This document shows, one piece after another, positions 53,163-62,400 of a stretch of 64,000 nt of DNA; position 1 is the first letter of the stretch; each line of letters starts with the position of its first letter. The stretch is from positions 744,001 through 808,000 of the forward strand of contig NZ_LGIS01000012.1 of assembly GCF_001187905.1 (NCBI RefSeq), given 5' to 3'. The stretch is from Pantoea sp. RIT-PI-b. Its GTDB lineage: Bacteria; Pseudomonadota; Gammaproteobacteria; Enterobacterales; Enterobacteriaceae. The notes under the pieces are model-generated. The model was given only the letters and a program-made list of their open reading frames with translations. It did no database searches and was not told the DNA's origin. A program made the position numbers and the translations under genes.

Positions 53163-53187
53163 AACGGGGCCAGCGCGGCCCCGTTTT
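53163..53187 (+). terminator. Terminator after the small membrane protein
   Basis: Nine-bp stem AACGGGGCC (53163-53171) and GGCCCCGTT (53177-53185) with a five-base loop, then TT. It lies between two convergent small genes and may serve mainly the plus-strand one. Confidence 0.8.
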
Positions 53188-53193
53188 GACGGA

Positions 53194-53442
53194 TTATTTC
53201 CGTCCGAGCAGAAAACCGACAATCACACCAATGCTGGCTGCAACAGCCAGACCGGTCGCGGGATTATCGCGTACCGATTTCACCACACAATCCGCTGCAT
53301 CCTGAACCGCATAGCTGGCCTGAGCCGGATAACGACGCGCCGCGCCTTTAGCTTGCTGACGGCGTGAACCGGTGAATTCGCCAAATTTTTCCTGGACGGC
53401 ACCTGCCGCTTCATTCAATTTTGCTTCCGCTTTGTCGCTCAT
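53194..53442 (-). CDS. CsbD-like/DUF883-like small membrane-anchored protein
   Basis: 82 residues in two parts. The N-terminus (MSDKAEAKLNEAAGAVQEKF) resembles the CsbD stress-protein family (repeat K.NEAAG..QEK.G...G). The C-terminus (VRDNPATGLAVAASIGVIVG then FLLGRK) resembles the glycine-rich membrane anchor of the ElaB/YqjD (DUF883) ribosome-associated proteins. A lone cysteine (DCVV) lies between. GGGAG precedes the ATG. A stationary-phase or stress role is likely by analogy only. Confidence 0.7.
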   Translation of the reverse strand: MSDKAEAKLNEAAGAVQEKFGEFTGSRRQQAKGAARRYPAQASYAVQDAADCVVKSVRDNPATGLAVAASIGVIVGFLLGRK

Positions 53443-53623
53443 GATAACTCCCTGATAGTGGTGAATGTCTTACTTAGCGTAGTCAGAGAAACTGCAGTCG
53501 GCAAATGACGCAGCGGTAAAGGTTGTAACAGCAATTTGCAGTACGCGAAAATTCTGCCCAGACTAAAAAGTGCTCAAGTGTACTTTTCTGCACGCAAACG
53601 GACCCTTTTAAACGGGAGGAATC

Positions 53624-53833
53624 ATGAAACGCGATGTGCTGAATGAAGACGATTATGATGAAGTGTGCCGGGTGATCGGCGATGCCGTAATTGTATTAAC
53701 CGAGCTGGGGCATGAGACCCGGCGGGAGGAGATCACCACGCTGCTGCAGCGCACTCGCCATCAGCGAGCGCATGATGAGCGGGACGAACAGCGCATGTTG
53801 GAGCACGCCATCCGTTTAGTGCGGCCTAATTAG
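53624..53833 (+). CDS. Small helical protein, possible YmgB/AriR-like
   Basis: A 69-residue charged protein (MKRDVLNEDDYDEVCRVIGD at its start). The pattern of a leading acidic stretch, VIGDAVIVLTELGHE and a final amphipathic helix resembles the AriR/YmgB biofilm and acid-stress family, whose members act as connectors of two-component systems. The resemblance is weak and by eye. GGGAGG lies five bases before the ATG. Convergent with the next gene. Confidence 0.65.
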   Translation: MKRDVLNEDDYDEVCRVIGDAVIVLTELGHETRREEITTLLQRTRHQRAHDERDEQRMLEHAIRLVRPN

Positions 53834-53845
53834 GCATAAAAACGA

Positions 53846-54397
53846 TTACTGTTTTCCCCGATAGGCGGGATACCAGCTGACCAAAAAGTGGCGCAGATGA
53901 TCAAAACACCATTCTGCATCGTCGGCCTGCTGGCAGTAATAGCGCAAGGTGACCTTCTCGTAGCGTATATGACGCTGATGCAGCGGTGACCAGCTCCAAT
54001 CGAGCACGGCGCGCGCGTAATTGATTAGCGTGCCACTCTGCATGTTGTGCTGTTTTTCCTGGCGGCTGAGGTAGAGCTCAAACGCCTGATCGAGACTTTG
54101 TGTCTCTTCACTGCTGGCGCTTGCTAGCGTCGGGCGAAACGCCACATCGATAAAACCACATACCCCGTCTTCACGCTGCTGCCAGTCGCAGGCCAGCGTC
54201 ATAAACAGGCCATCCTGCAAATTTACCTCTTCCAGCAGACGGCGCAAATTTTCAGAATGTTGCCCGGCGGCAATCTCATCAATCCGCGTGGTTTCCAGCG
54301 TGAGGTCAAATCCACACGGGTTGACTGAGCCATCTGCATTGGTGCTGGCAGGGAAGGGGAAATCGATATAGCCGTTGTTATCCAGACACTTTTCCAT
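53846..54397 (-). CDS. Hypothetical protein, unrecognised
   Basis: 183 residues, no signal peptide and no membrane helix. It starts MEKCLDNNGYIDFPFPASTN. Four or five cysteines are spread along the chain (residues 4, 28, 69, 80 and two near the end), and the second half is rich in tryptophan and tyrosine (DWSWSPLHQRHIRYEKVTLRYY). I recognise no family. The codon pattern looks like a real gene, and it lies 12 bp from the convergent small gene. Confidence 0.65.
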   Translation of the reverse strand: MEKCLDNNGYIDFPFPASTNADGSVNPCGFDLTLETTRIDEIAAGQHSENLRRLLEEVNLQDGLFMTLACDWQQREDGVCGFIDVAFRPTLASASSEETQSLDQAFELYLSRQEKQHNMQSGTLINYARAVLDWSWSPLHQRHIRYEKVTLRYYCQQADDAEWCFDHLRHFLVSWYPAYRGKQ

Positions 54398-54458
54398 AAA
54401 GCCGATCCGTAACGTAAGATAGCCGGAGAATAAACCATCGCGCGCGACGGCGCACGGC

Positions 54459-54803
54459 TTATGGGCACGTCCAGGTGATCATGGTGTTCTGGTAGGGATT
54501 GATCAGGCGGAACTGTTTATCCGACAGGCGTTGCGCATAGAAACCTTCAGCGGTAATCGCCGAGGGCACATACTGGAAGCGATCGGTAGAGTGCAGCGTG
54601 CCGCTTTGGACTTTTACCCCATCGCGGGAGACGGCAAACGCGCTCACCAAATCAAAAATTCGTGCCTGAGTATTGCCCATTGACTGGCCATAAATCGTCG
54701 ACACGTCGCCCGGACAGTCGACACCTTTGGGTGCCGAACTGCAGCCAGCTAAAACTAAAAGGGTGAGTACAACCGTGATTCGCCACATGAGCACCTGCTT
54801 CAT
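54459..54803 (-). CDS. Putative lipoprotein, unknown
   Basis: About 114 residues with a lipoprotein signal (VLTLLVLAGC followed by SSAPKG). The mature part has a second and third cysteine (VDCPGD and the terminal TWTCP), which could form a disulfide. The start is uncertain: 54803 (MKQVLMWRI) gives a normal signal with a positive n-region, while 54788 has better Shine-Dalgarno spacing (AGG five bases upstream). An upstream Met at 54881 is unlikely. No known family. Confidence 0.65.
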   Translation of the reverse strand: MKQVLMWRITVVLTLLVLAGCSSAPKGVDCPGDVSTIYGQSMGNTQARIFDLVSAFAVSRDGVKVQSGTLHSTDRFQYVPSAITAEGFYAQRLSDKQFRLINPYQNTMITWTCP

Positions 54804-54987
54804 TCCCTGGTTTGCCATGGCACGCCAATGCGTACTGATAAGTGGATCATAGCAGGTCTGACGCTGCTTCCCATTTGTCATTTGTATAATCGTTAAGCGG
54901 AAGGAATGTAAGGGGGTGACTTTAGTAGCAGATAAACGTTATTCTTGCCAGCGTTGCGCACCAGGTAAGCAAAACAAGGGTAAATGA

Positions 54988-55167
54988 ATGAAAGAAGAAG
55001 AAGCGAGTTTAATGATTCTTCAGCACGCGATCGACAAATTAGAAGCCGACAAAAAAAAGCAGATTATGAGCTGTGTAGCGGCCATCCAGGAAGTGATGCA
55101 GCGTTTTGAAGCCGAAGAGGCTGGGCTGGCATTGATGTTAGTGGCCGCGCAGGTGGCCGCTGAGTGA
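54988..55167 (+). CDS. 59-residue helical protein, unknown
   Basis: A short frame (MKEEEASLMILQHAIDKLEA at the start, ending AAQVAAE). AAGGG lies seven bases before the ATG. The chain is almost wholly alpha-helical, with heptad-like spacing of Leu, Ile, Met and Val, and could form a helical hairpin or coiled coil. A four-base-shifted ATG at 54984 leads to a poor frame. I recognise no family. The composition and ribosome site argue that it is real. Confidence 0.55.
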   Translation: MKEEEASLMILQHAIDKLEADKKKQIMSCVAAIQEVMQRFEAEEAGLALMLVAAQVAAE

Positions 55168-55330
55168 TTCTCACTGCTGGTAATCTGATCACGCTGTCCA
55201 TTTGATAGCATTGCTGCTGCGCGGTTGATACGGCTAGCCGCAGCAGCAATGCCATTAGCGATTAATTTGTGTTACCCTCCGAGCAAGAAAATTCCAACGA
55301 AATCATCATGTAACCTCAGCGGAGAATCCA

Positions 55331-55714
55331 ATGAAGGCGATAATAATGGCCGTTGGCGTGCTGGCTTGTCAGATTGCGCCCGCCTGGAGCGAAACCGAAT
55401 ATCAAATCACCTGTCCCGGCCGTCCCACCATGACGGTATCGCGTGCCGAATATGGCTTAAGCACCTTGATGTGGCCGACGCGCCATTTCCAGATTGCCGC
55501 CGGGCAGCAGCGCACCAGCCTGAAAGGGGGAGATAAAGTTGCCATCACCCGTTTTCGTAATGGCGATCAGTTAATCGTCAATAAAAACAACGATGAAACC
55601 TTCTTTGTCTATGCCGACAGCAATAAGCTGCTGCCGTGCAGCCGCACGGAGAAGCGCGATGCGCAGATTCTTTCACTGGAACGTTACGACGACAGCGCGC
55701 GCCCGAACTCCTGA
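55331..55714 (+). CDS. Secreted hypothetical protein
   Basis: 127 residues with a signal peptide (MKAIIMAVGVLACQIAPAWS, likely cut before ETEYQ). The mature part of about 107 residues has two cysteines (ITCPG, LPCSR) likely to pair, and looks beta-rich. GCGGAG precedes the ATG. No family recognised. Convergent with the metallohydrolase-like gene one base away. Confidence 0.68.
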   Translation: MKAIIMAVGVLACQIAPAWSETEYQITCPGRPTMTVSRAEYGLSTLMWPTRHFQIAAGQQRTSLKGGDKVAITRFRNGDQLIVNKNNDETFFVYADSNKLLPCSRTEKRDAQILSLERYDDSARPNS

Positions 55715-55715
55715 T

Positions 55716-56378
55716 TCAAATCAATTGCCGCTGGCGCAAATCCAGCGGCGACTGTTCCGCCTCATCAATGGCGGCCAGCCAGCTCTGTAAATTCACCTTC
55801 GCCCACGAAAGATGTCCGCGCGTGGTGCTCATCAATACCACATCAGGCCGCAATGAGCGGTAAAGCTCCAGCGACTGCTGCAACTCGCTGGGATTACTCT
55901 CTGGCATCAGCACGCTGATCCAGCGATGGTAGTCGCGGGTCAAGGTATCGCCGACAAACAGATAAGTATGGCCGAGCGGAGAGTGATAGAGATAGCTGCT
56001 GCTGCCGGGCGTGTGGCCTGGCGTGGGCAATAGGTGAAAATCGCCGAAGTGCGTCTCTTGCTGCGTGAAGGTTTCGTCAGGCTCAATCACTAAGCTAACC
56101 GGCCCAAGCGAACGGCTATGGCAGTAGATTGCGCTATTAAAGCGTTGCTGAATGGCTATCGCGCCCGGCGCCGCTTCATGCCAGTGCGTGAAATAGTGGC
56201 GGATAACCCCGCCAGCCTCGTCGAGGAATTCGTGGTCGAGCGGATGCTCCACGCGACCAATCAGCAAATTACCGCGCGGATGGCGCAGCATAAAGCCGTG
56301 CATCATCAAATCGCTTGCCGTCTCTTCGGCGGGGAATTCGGGCGTGGAGATCCACAAGTCGTCGTACAGTGGCTTCAT
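55716..56378 (-). CDS. Metallo-beta-lactamase-fold protein, degenerate metal motif
   Basis: 220 residues with the MBL fold: PTPGHTPGSSSYLYH (metal histidine), FVGDTL (bridging aspartate) and a late STTRGH. The first motif HxHxDH is altered to HWHEAA in FTHWHEAAPGA, losing the Asp and third His that normally bind the second metal. It may bind a single metal or have another function. No signal peptide. It lies 23 bp after ldcA on the same strand and may be co-transcribed. Confidence 0.75.
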   Translation of the reverse strand: MKPLYDDLWISTPEFPAEETASDLMMHGFMLRHPRGNLLIGRVEHPLDHEFLDEAGGVIRHYFTHWHEAAPGAIAIQQRFNSAIYCHSRSLGPVSLVIEPDETFTQQETHFGDFHLLPTPGHTPGSSSYLYHSPLGHTYLFVGDTLTRDYHRWISVLMPESNPSELQQSLELYRSLRPDVVLMSTTRGHLSWAKVNLQSWLAAIDEAEQSPLDLRQRQLI

Positions 56379-56401
56379 TGTCGGTCTCCTGCGGCAAAAC
56401 G

Positions 56402-57325
56402 TTAGCGCAATGTCGGGTGGCCGGTGAAGGCGAACTGTGCTTCTCCATTCTCAATCTGCAACGTGGCGCTGGCACCCAGCGGCAGCGTCACGGTGTCGGC
56501 ATCGTGACCAAAAGCCAGATCGCTAATTACAGGAATCTGGTACGCGTCACGCATGCGCTGCCACACGGTGGCGAAATCAAAACCATTGTCGTAAGCCGAC
56601 AGCGAGGTACTGGTAAAGCTGCCGGTGATAATCGCTTGCTGGCGCGGCAAAATGCCACTCTGCTGCAGCTGAATCAGCATACGCTCGATGCGGAACGGGT
56701 GCTCGTTGACATCCTCGATCACCAGAATACCGCCTTCAATTTGCGGCATCCACGGCGTACCAATCAGCGAGCATATCATCGCCAAATTGCCGCCCCATAA
56801 CGTACCTTGCCAACGGCCCTGATCCGGGCTTTCACTACGCCAGTTTAGGTTAACTGTAGGTGATGTTAGCGCTTGCCAAAAGTGTGCCTCGGTAAAATCA
56901 GATAATGCCTCTGCGCCGAAGTTACTGGCCAGCATCGGCCCACTGAAGGTAACCAGGCCAGTTTGCGCCAGCAGTGCTAGCTGAATGGCGGTGAAATCGC
57001 TGTGTCCACATAGCGCCACCGGCTGATTGAGCAATCGACGCTGCAGGCCGATGTAATCGATCTTATCGAGCAACCGTGATGCGCCATAACCGCCGCGTAC
57101 GGCCAGCACGATATCGGGTAGATGTTCCAGCGTTGCCAACCCATTGATATCATCCAACCGCTCAACATCATCACCAGCAAAACGTTGATAGCGGCGAGTA
57201 ATCGCTGATTGATTCTGTAGGTGATGGCCTGCGGCCTGTAAACGGCTGACCGCGCGCTGGGCGGCGTCCTGATTGTGGCAATAGCCGGAAGGGGCGATGA
57301 GACGTAGCGTGCGGGGAGTAAACAT
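56402..57325 (-). CDS. ldcA: Murein tetrapeptide carboxypeptidase (LD-carboxypeptidase)
   Basis: Cytoplasmic S66 serine peptidase that removes the terminal D-Ala from recycled tetrapeptides. Motifs: LAVRGGYGASRLL, CGHSDFTAIQ with the nucleophile serine, GGNLAM, IEDVNEHPFRIERML (catalytic Glu) and FGHDADTVTLPLG (catalytic His). The start at 57325 (MFTPRTLRLIAPSGYC) follows GGAAG and gives 307 residues, near the 304 of E. coli. Divergent from emtA, as in E. coli, where this pair lies elsewhere on the chromosome. Confidence 0.94.
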   Translation of the reverse strand: MFTPRTLRLIAPSGYCHNQDAAQRAVSRLQAAGHHLQNQSAITRRYQRFAGDDVERLDDINGLATLEHLPDIVLAVRGGYGASRLLDKIDYIGLQRRLLNQPVALCGHSDFTAIQLALLAQTGLVTFSGPMLASNFGAEALSDFTEAHFWQALTSPTVNLNWRSESPDQGRWQGTLWGGNLAMICSLIGTPWMPQIEGGILVIEDVNEHPFRIERMLIQLQQSGILPRQQAIITGSFTSTSLSAYDNGFDFATVWQRMRDAYQIPVISDLAFGHDADTVTLPLGASATLQIENGEAQFAFTGHPTLR

Positions 57326-57488
57326 AACTTCCATCCTGCTGTAGAGTGGCCTGCCGATGATGTCGAAATGCGTTATTGAAGTCACGGTAGCATAAGGTTT
57401 TTTATCGATTTAGGATAAACGGTAATTTTGCATCGCGCTGCGCCAGGTATGATAGCTTGCGCCAACCCTATTGCGGAACCAAAAATCA

Positions 57489-58118
57489 GTGAAAATTCGC
57501 CTACTTATGCTTTCTGCACTGCTGCTTGCGGGCTGTTCAAGTGAGCCGGAAAAACCGGCACTGCCCGAGAAGAATACGCCGTTAACCCAGGCTCCGCCGT
57601 CGAAAGTGAATGATGCATGGTCAATGTTTACCGAAGATGCCGCCAGTCATTATGGCGTTGATGAGAAGTTAATCAGCGCCATTATTAGTGTCGAATCCGG
57701 AGGCAATCCCACCGTAGTGAGCCGCTCCAATGCGGTTGGGTTGATGCAAATTAAGGCGTCCACCGCCGGTCGCGAAGTCTATCGCACCCAAGGCCGCCAT
57801 GGTCAGCCGTCCTCTTCTGAGCTGCGCGACCCGGCGAAGAACATCGATATCGGTGCTGCATATCTGAAAATTCTGCAGGACTCGGCGCTGGCCGGCATTC
57901 GCGATCCGCTGACGCTGCGTTATGCCACCATCGTTTCCTACGCCAACGGTGCAGGGGCGTTGTTGCGCACCTTCTCGCGCGACCGCGATCGTGCCATTGC
58001 GATGATCAACTCCATGACGCCGGATGAGTTTTACCAGCACGTCCAGAACAAACATCCGGCGGCGCAGGCCCCGCGTTATTTGTGGAAGGTTACCACCGCG
58101 TATCGCACCATCGGGTAA
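57489..58118 (+). CDS. emtA: Endo-type membrane-bound lytic transglycosylase
   Basis: Outer-membrane lipoprotein (MltE) that cuts glycan strands internally. The start is a GTG at 57489, giving MKIRLLMLSALLLAGC with a lipobox, parallel to E. coli. The SLT domain is clear: ISVESGGNP with the catalytic glutamate, SNAVGLMQIKAST and SYANGAGALLRTFS. 209 residues, near the E. coli length. Divergent from ldcA, pairing two peptidoglycan-turnover genes. Confidence 0.93.
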   Translation: MKIRLLMLSALLLAGCSSEPEKPALPEKNTPLTQAPPSKVNDAWSMFTEDAASHYGVDEKLISAIISVESGGNPTVVSRSNAVGLMQIKASTAGREVYRTQGRHGQPSSSELRDPAKNIDIGAAYLKILQDSALAGIRDPLTLRYATIVSYANGAGALLRTFSRDRDRAIAMINSMTPDEFYQHVQNKHPAAQAPRYLWKVTTAYRTIG

Positions 58119-58120
58119 TG

Positions 58121-58154
58121 TTGATAAGGTCGCCATTCCTGGCGACCTTATCAA
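58121..58154. repeat. Perfect 15-bp stem hairpin between emtA and sorC-type gene
   Basis: TTGATAAGGTCGCCA (58121-58135) and TGGCGACCTTATCAA (58140-58154) are perfect inverted copies around TTCC. There is no T-run. The core GGTCGCCATTC is shared with the terminal repeats of the element at 40280-40714, so this is likely a short member of the same repeat family. Confidence 0.75.
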
Positions 58155-58196
58155 CAATCGCACTACCATAGCGACCTGACTAACAACCTCACCACA

Positions 58197-59147
58197 TCAA
58201 CCCTCAGCCAATAATCTCGCCGTCGGATAATCGACAATCAACACCTGCACGTAGCCGCCGCGTAACGCGCCGCGAATCGCCTGCGCTTTCTCTTTGCCGC
58301 CGGCGAGTGCCACCACTTGCGGACAGCGTTTAACCTGCGCCAGCTCCATACCAATCACCGGATCTTCTGCCGCGCTCAGCACCGGCTGACCATCGGCATC
58401 GAAATAGTGCAGGCAAATATCACCCACCGCGCCACGTTCGGCCAGCGTGCGCAGCATCTCGCCGTCGTAATAGTTGCCGGAGTTACGTAGCAGGGCGGAT
58501 GGCTCGAGATCGCCAATGCCGACAATCGCCAGATCCACCTGATCAAACTTCTCCAGTACCACCGCCACCTCGGGATTAACCGACAAACGCTGGCGATCCT
58601 GCACCGAATGCTCAATCGATTGCGATGGCAGCAGCCACGCTGGACAATCCAGCAGCGCCGCCAGATTCTGCGTCAGAATCGTCGCCTGCACGTTGCCATT
58701 GGCGCCCACGCCGCCCAGCAGCTGAATCACACCTTTACAGGGCGCGCTCAGCGGATGCAGGGCATCCACCATGGCGCGAATGGTGCCGCTCCAGGACGAA
58801 ATGCCAATCAGCTCATCGGCACGCAGACGCGTTTCCAGATAGTGCGCGGCAGCGGAACCGATCGCCTGTTTGATCTGCAAAGCCGATGCCTGATCCGGCA
58901 CATCCACCACGATCACCTGCGGCAGTTGATACAGCTGCTCAATGGCTTTTTCCAGTTCGGGAAACACGTTGGCGGGCGGTACCACGCTGATCTTCACCAC
59001 ACCTTCTTTTACGCTGCGATTGAGAATGCGCGACACGAAGGATTGCGACAGCTTCAGCAGCTGCGCGATGTCGGATTGCTTCCTGCCTTCCACATAATAG
59101 AGCGTGGCGATTTTCACCATCAGCCGCTGTTCATCCTGTTTTGCCAT
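58197..59147 (-). CDS. SorC/DeoR-type sugar-responsive transcription regulator
   Basis: 316 residues with an N-terminal helix-turn-helix (about 8-55: KIATLYYVEGRKQSDIAQLL, then KLSQSFVSRILNRSVKEGVV) and a C-terminal SorC sugar-phosphate-binding domain (IGISSWSGTIRAMVDAL, GVIQLLGGVGANGN, VGIGDLEPSALL, VVALAGGKEKAQAIRGAL). Divergent from the ABC transporter operon, which it most likely controls through the GAATA-N2-TATTC sites. The effector is unknown, probably a phosphorylated product of the imported sugar. Confidence 0.9.
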   Translation of the reverse strand: MAKQDEQRLMVKIATLYYVEGRKQSDIAQLLKLSQSFVSRILNRSVKEGVVKISVVPPANVFPELEKAIEQLYQLPQVIVVDVPDQASALQIKQAIGSAAAHYLETRLRADELIGISSWSGTIRAMVDALHPLSAPCKGVIQLLGGVGANGNVQATILTQNLAALLDCPAWLLPSQSIEHSVQDRQRLSVNPEVAVVLEKFDQVDLAIVGIGDLEPSALLRNSGNYYDGEMLRTLAERGAVGDICLHYFDADGQPVLSAAEDPVIGMELAQVKRCPQVVALAGGKEKAQAIRGALRGGYVQVLIVDYPTARLLAEG

Positions 59148-59300
59148 GGTTTTTTCTCTCTCTTAACCTGCCTGGTATTGTTAATCAGCCGCCCATAAAT
59201 AACAACGCAGAACATTTTGTGATCGTTTTCGCTTTTTGAGGATCGCGCAATGGACGTGCTCAGAAAGGCAGCGCATAGTCATTATGCATATAAAATCGCA

Positions 59301-59318
59301 ATTGAATATATATTCAAT
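59301..59318. promoter_or_regulatory. Perfect 18-bp palindrome, likely regulator operator
   Basis: ATTGAATATATATTCAAT is perfectly symmetric and lies 12 bp before the binding-protein ATG, just after a possible -10 TATAAA (59289-59294), so a bound repressor would block transcription start. The core GAATA-N2-TATTC recurs before the transketolase gene. Its assignment to the divergent SorC-type regulator is inferred. Confidence 0.6.
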
Positions 59319-59327
59319 CGGAGATAA

Positions 59328-60272
<945 letters not shown>

Positions 60273-60273
60273 G

Positions 60274-60885
60274 ATGGCGGTCGGCATGAAGGGCAAGGTG
60301 CTGGTCGCGCTGCTGACGCTGATGTTAGCCGCCTGTACCGTGGTGGATCTGGATGCCAATGGCAATCCCATCATGCCGAAAGATCCTAACGCTAAGCCGG
60401 GTTACCGCGATCAGACACCGCAGCAGATCGCCGAATCGAGCTGGGCCAGCCGCGTGCAGCAGCCTGCAGAGAAGCAGGCGCTGAGCTGGGCAGATATGGA
60501 AACCAAAAGTCATACCGTCAAAGCGGGCGGCAGCGAAAGCGTGTTTGTGCGCGCATCGGGCACGGTGACGGCGTTTGATACCCGCAACGAACGTGAGCGC
60601 AGCCTCACCATGACCATCAACGGCAAGCCGGTGAAGGTGCTGATCGGCCCGGTACTGCGTGGCAATGCCATTCGCGATGCCGCCAGCTTCCGTTTTGAAG
60701 AGTTCACCAATCAGGTGCAATACGCGCAACTGACCAAAGCGCTCAATCGCCATGCGGTGAAGCAGCTGCCTGCGGTGGATGCCAGTTGGGTGGGTAAGCC
60801 AGCACAGGCGCTACTCGCGGTCAGCATGGGCGCCGGCACGGTGGACGATGTGGTGGCGATTCAGCTGCAGCAGGGGAATCCATGA
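60274..60885 (+). CDS. DUF2291 lipoprotein of the sugar transporter operon
   Basis: 203 residues of the DUF2291 family, predicted periplasmic lipoproteins often found inside sugar ABC operons; function unknown. The signal ends in the lipobox LAAC (Cys near residue 21 from the first Met). The start is either 60274, directly after the binding-protein stop, or the Met at 60286 (MKGKVLVALLT), which gives a more usual signal peptide. It overlaps the ATPase gene by four bases (ATGA). Confidence 0.82.
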   Translation: MAVGMKGKVLVALLTLMLAACTVVDLDANGNPIMPKDPNAKPGYRDQTPQQIAESSWASRVQQPAEKQALSWADMETKSHTVKAGGSESVFVRASGTVTAFDTRNERERSLTMTINGKPVKVLIGPVLRGNAIRDAASFRFEEFTNQVQYAQLTKALNRHAVKQLPAVDASWVGKPAQALLAVSMGAGTVDDVVAIQLQQGNP

Positions 60886-62399
60886 TGAGCGACGAGATTA
60901 TTCTGCAGGCCAATCAGATGTCGATGCTGTTTCCCGGCACGTTAGCCTTGGATCGCGTGGATTACCGCGTATGGCGCGGCAAAGTCAACGTCATCATCGG
61001 CGAGAACGGGGCGGGTAAATCGACGCTCATGAAGATTCTCGCCGGCGTGCAGCAGCCGACCAGTGGCGAGATGTTTCTTAACGGACAAAAAGTGGCGTTC
61101 AGCAGCACGCGTGACGCCGCGCGCCACGGCATCGGCATGGTGCATCAGGAACTTAACCTGTTCGAAAACCTTAGCGTGGCAGAGAACATTTTTCTCGGTC
61201 GCGAAATTCAGCACGGCATACGTCCGATCAACGAAGCCGAGCAGAAGCGCCGCACCGCCGCGCTGATGCAGCGCCTCGACCAACCCATTTCACCGGATGA
61301 GAAGGTCGGCAACCTCAAAGTCGGCCAGCAGCAGCTGGTGGAGATCGCCAAAGCGCTGGCGGAAGATGCCGACATTTTGATCCTGGATGAACCAACCTCG
61401 GCACTGAGCAAAACCGAAGTGGAGATCCTGTTTCGGGTGATCCGTGAACTGACGCGCCAGGGCGTTTCCATCATCTACATCTCGCATCGGCTGGAGGAGC
61501 TGATGGCAATTGGCGATGTCATCACCATTCTGCGCGACGGCCGTTTTCAGGCTGAAGCCCAGGTGAGCGATATCGACGTGCCGTGGATCGTGCATGAAAT
61601 GCTCGGCAGCGATCCGGTTAACACCTTCCTGCCACCGAACCGGCAGTTTGGCGCGCCGGTGCTGGAAGCCGAACACATCACCTGCGTCAGCCCGAACGGC
61701 AACACGCTGGTCGATGACGTCAGTTTTCAGGTGCGTTCCGGCGAAATTGTCGGCATTTACGGCTTAATGGGCGCCGGTCGTACCGAGCTGTTTGAGTGCT
61801 TGCTCGGCACCCAGCGCAGCTATCTGGGCAAACTGTGGCTTGACAGTAAACCGCTGCCGACGCGGCTTCCCACCGCGGAACGCATTCGCATGGGCATGAG
61901 TTTGGTACCGGAAGATCGCAAACGCTCAGGCATTTTTCCTATTTCGTCGGTGGCGAGCAACCTGACCATCGCCAGCCTGTGGCGGCGCTTATCCCATCGT
62001 ACGGTGATCTCTGAGCAGGCCGAACGCGAGGTGGTGGCCAGCACGGTGGGCAATCTGGCCATCAAAATCTCCTCGCCGGATGTCGCCATCAGCGCGTTAA
62101 GCGGCGGCAATCAGCAAAAGGTGGTGATTGGCCGTTCGCTGCTGACTAACCCGCGTTTGCTGCTGCTGGATGAGCCGAGTCGCGGTATCGACGTCGGCGC
62201 CAAAGCGGAAGTGTTCCGCATGATGGTGAAGCTGTCGGAGCAGGGGATTGCGGTGGTGTTCTCAACCTCTGACCTAAAAGAAATCATGGCCGTTGCCGAC
62301 CGCATCATGGTGATGTCCGGCGGCAAATTGACTGCTGACCTGCCGCGCGCTGAAGCGGAAGAGGCGGCGCTGGTTAAAGCAAGCGCACAAGGGTTCTGA
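60882..62399 (+). CDS. Sugar ABC transporter ATPase (RbsA type)
   Basis: 505 residues with two fused nucleotide-binding domains. The first has an intact Walker A GENGAGKSTLM, signature and Walker B LILDEPTSALS; the second has a degenerate P-loop (GLMGAGRTELF) but a good signature LSGGNQQKV and LLLDEPSRGID. This asymmetry is normal for RbsA/XylG-type ATPases. Overlaps the DUF2291 gene by four bases and ends one base before the permease ATG. Confidence 0.93.
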   Translation: MMSDEIILQANQMSMLFPGTLALDRVDYRVWRGKVNVIIGENGAGKSTLMKILAGVQQPTSGEMFLNGQKVAFSSTRDAARHGIGMVHQELNLFENLSVAENIFLGREIQHGIRPINEAEQKRRTAALMQRLDQPISPDEKVGNLKVGQQQLVEIAKALAEDADILILDEPTSALSKTEVEILFRVIRELTRQGVSIIYISHRLEELMAIGDVITILRDGRFQAEAQVSDIDVPWIVHEMLGSDPVNTFLPPNRQFGAPVLEAEHITCVSPNGNTLVDDVSFQVRSGEIVGIYGLMGAGRTELFECLLGTQRSYLGKLWLDSKPLPTRLPTAERIRMGMSLVPEDRKRSGIFPISSVASNLTIASLWRRLSHRTVISEQAEREVVASTVGNLAIKISSPDVAISALSGGNQQKVVIGRSLLTNPRLLLLDEPSRGIDVGAKAEVFRMMVKLSEQGIAVVFSTSDLKEIMAVADRIMVMSGGKLTADLPRAEAEEAALVKASAQGF

Positions 62400-62400
62400 T

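Noticed and set aside
51331..53482. 13-base match TTACTTAGCGTAG at 51331-51343 and 53470-53482 as possible att or direct repeat
   Set aside because: Many 13-base matches are expected by chance in 64 kb, and the flanks do not match beyond it.
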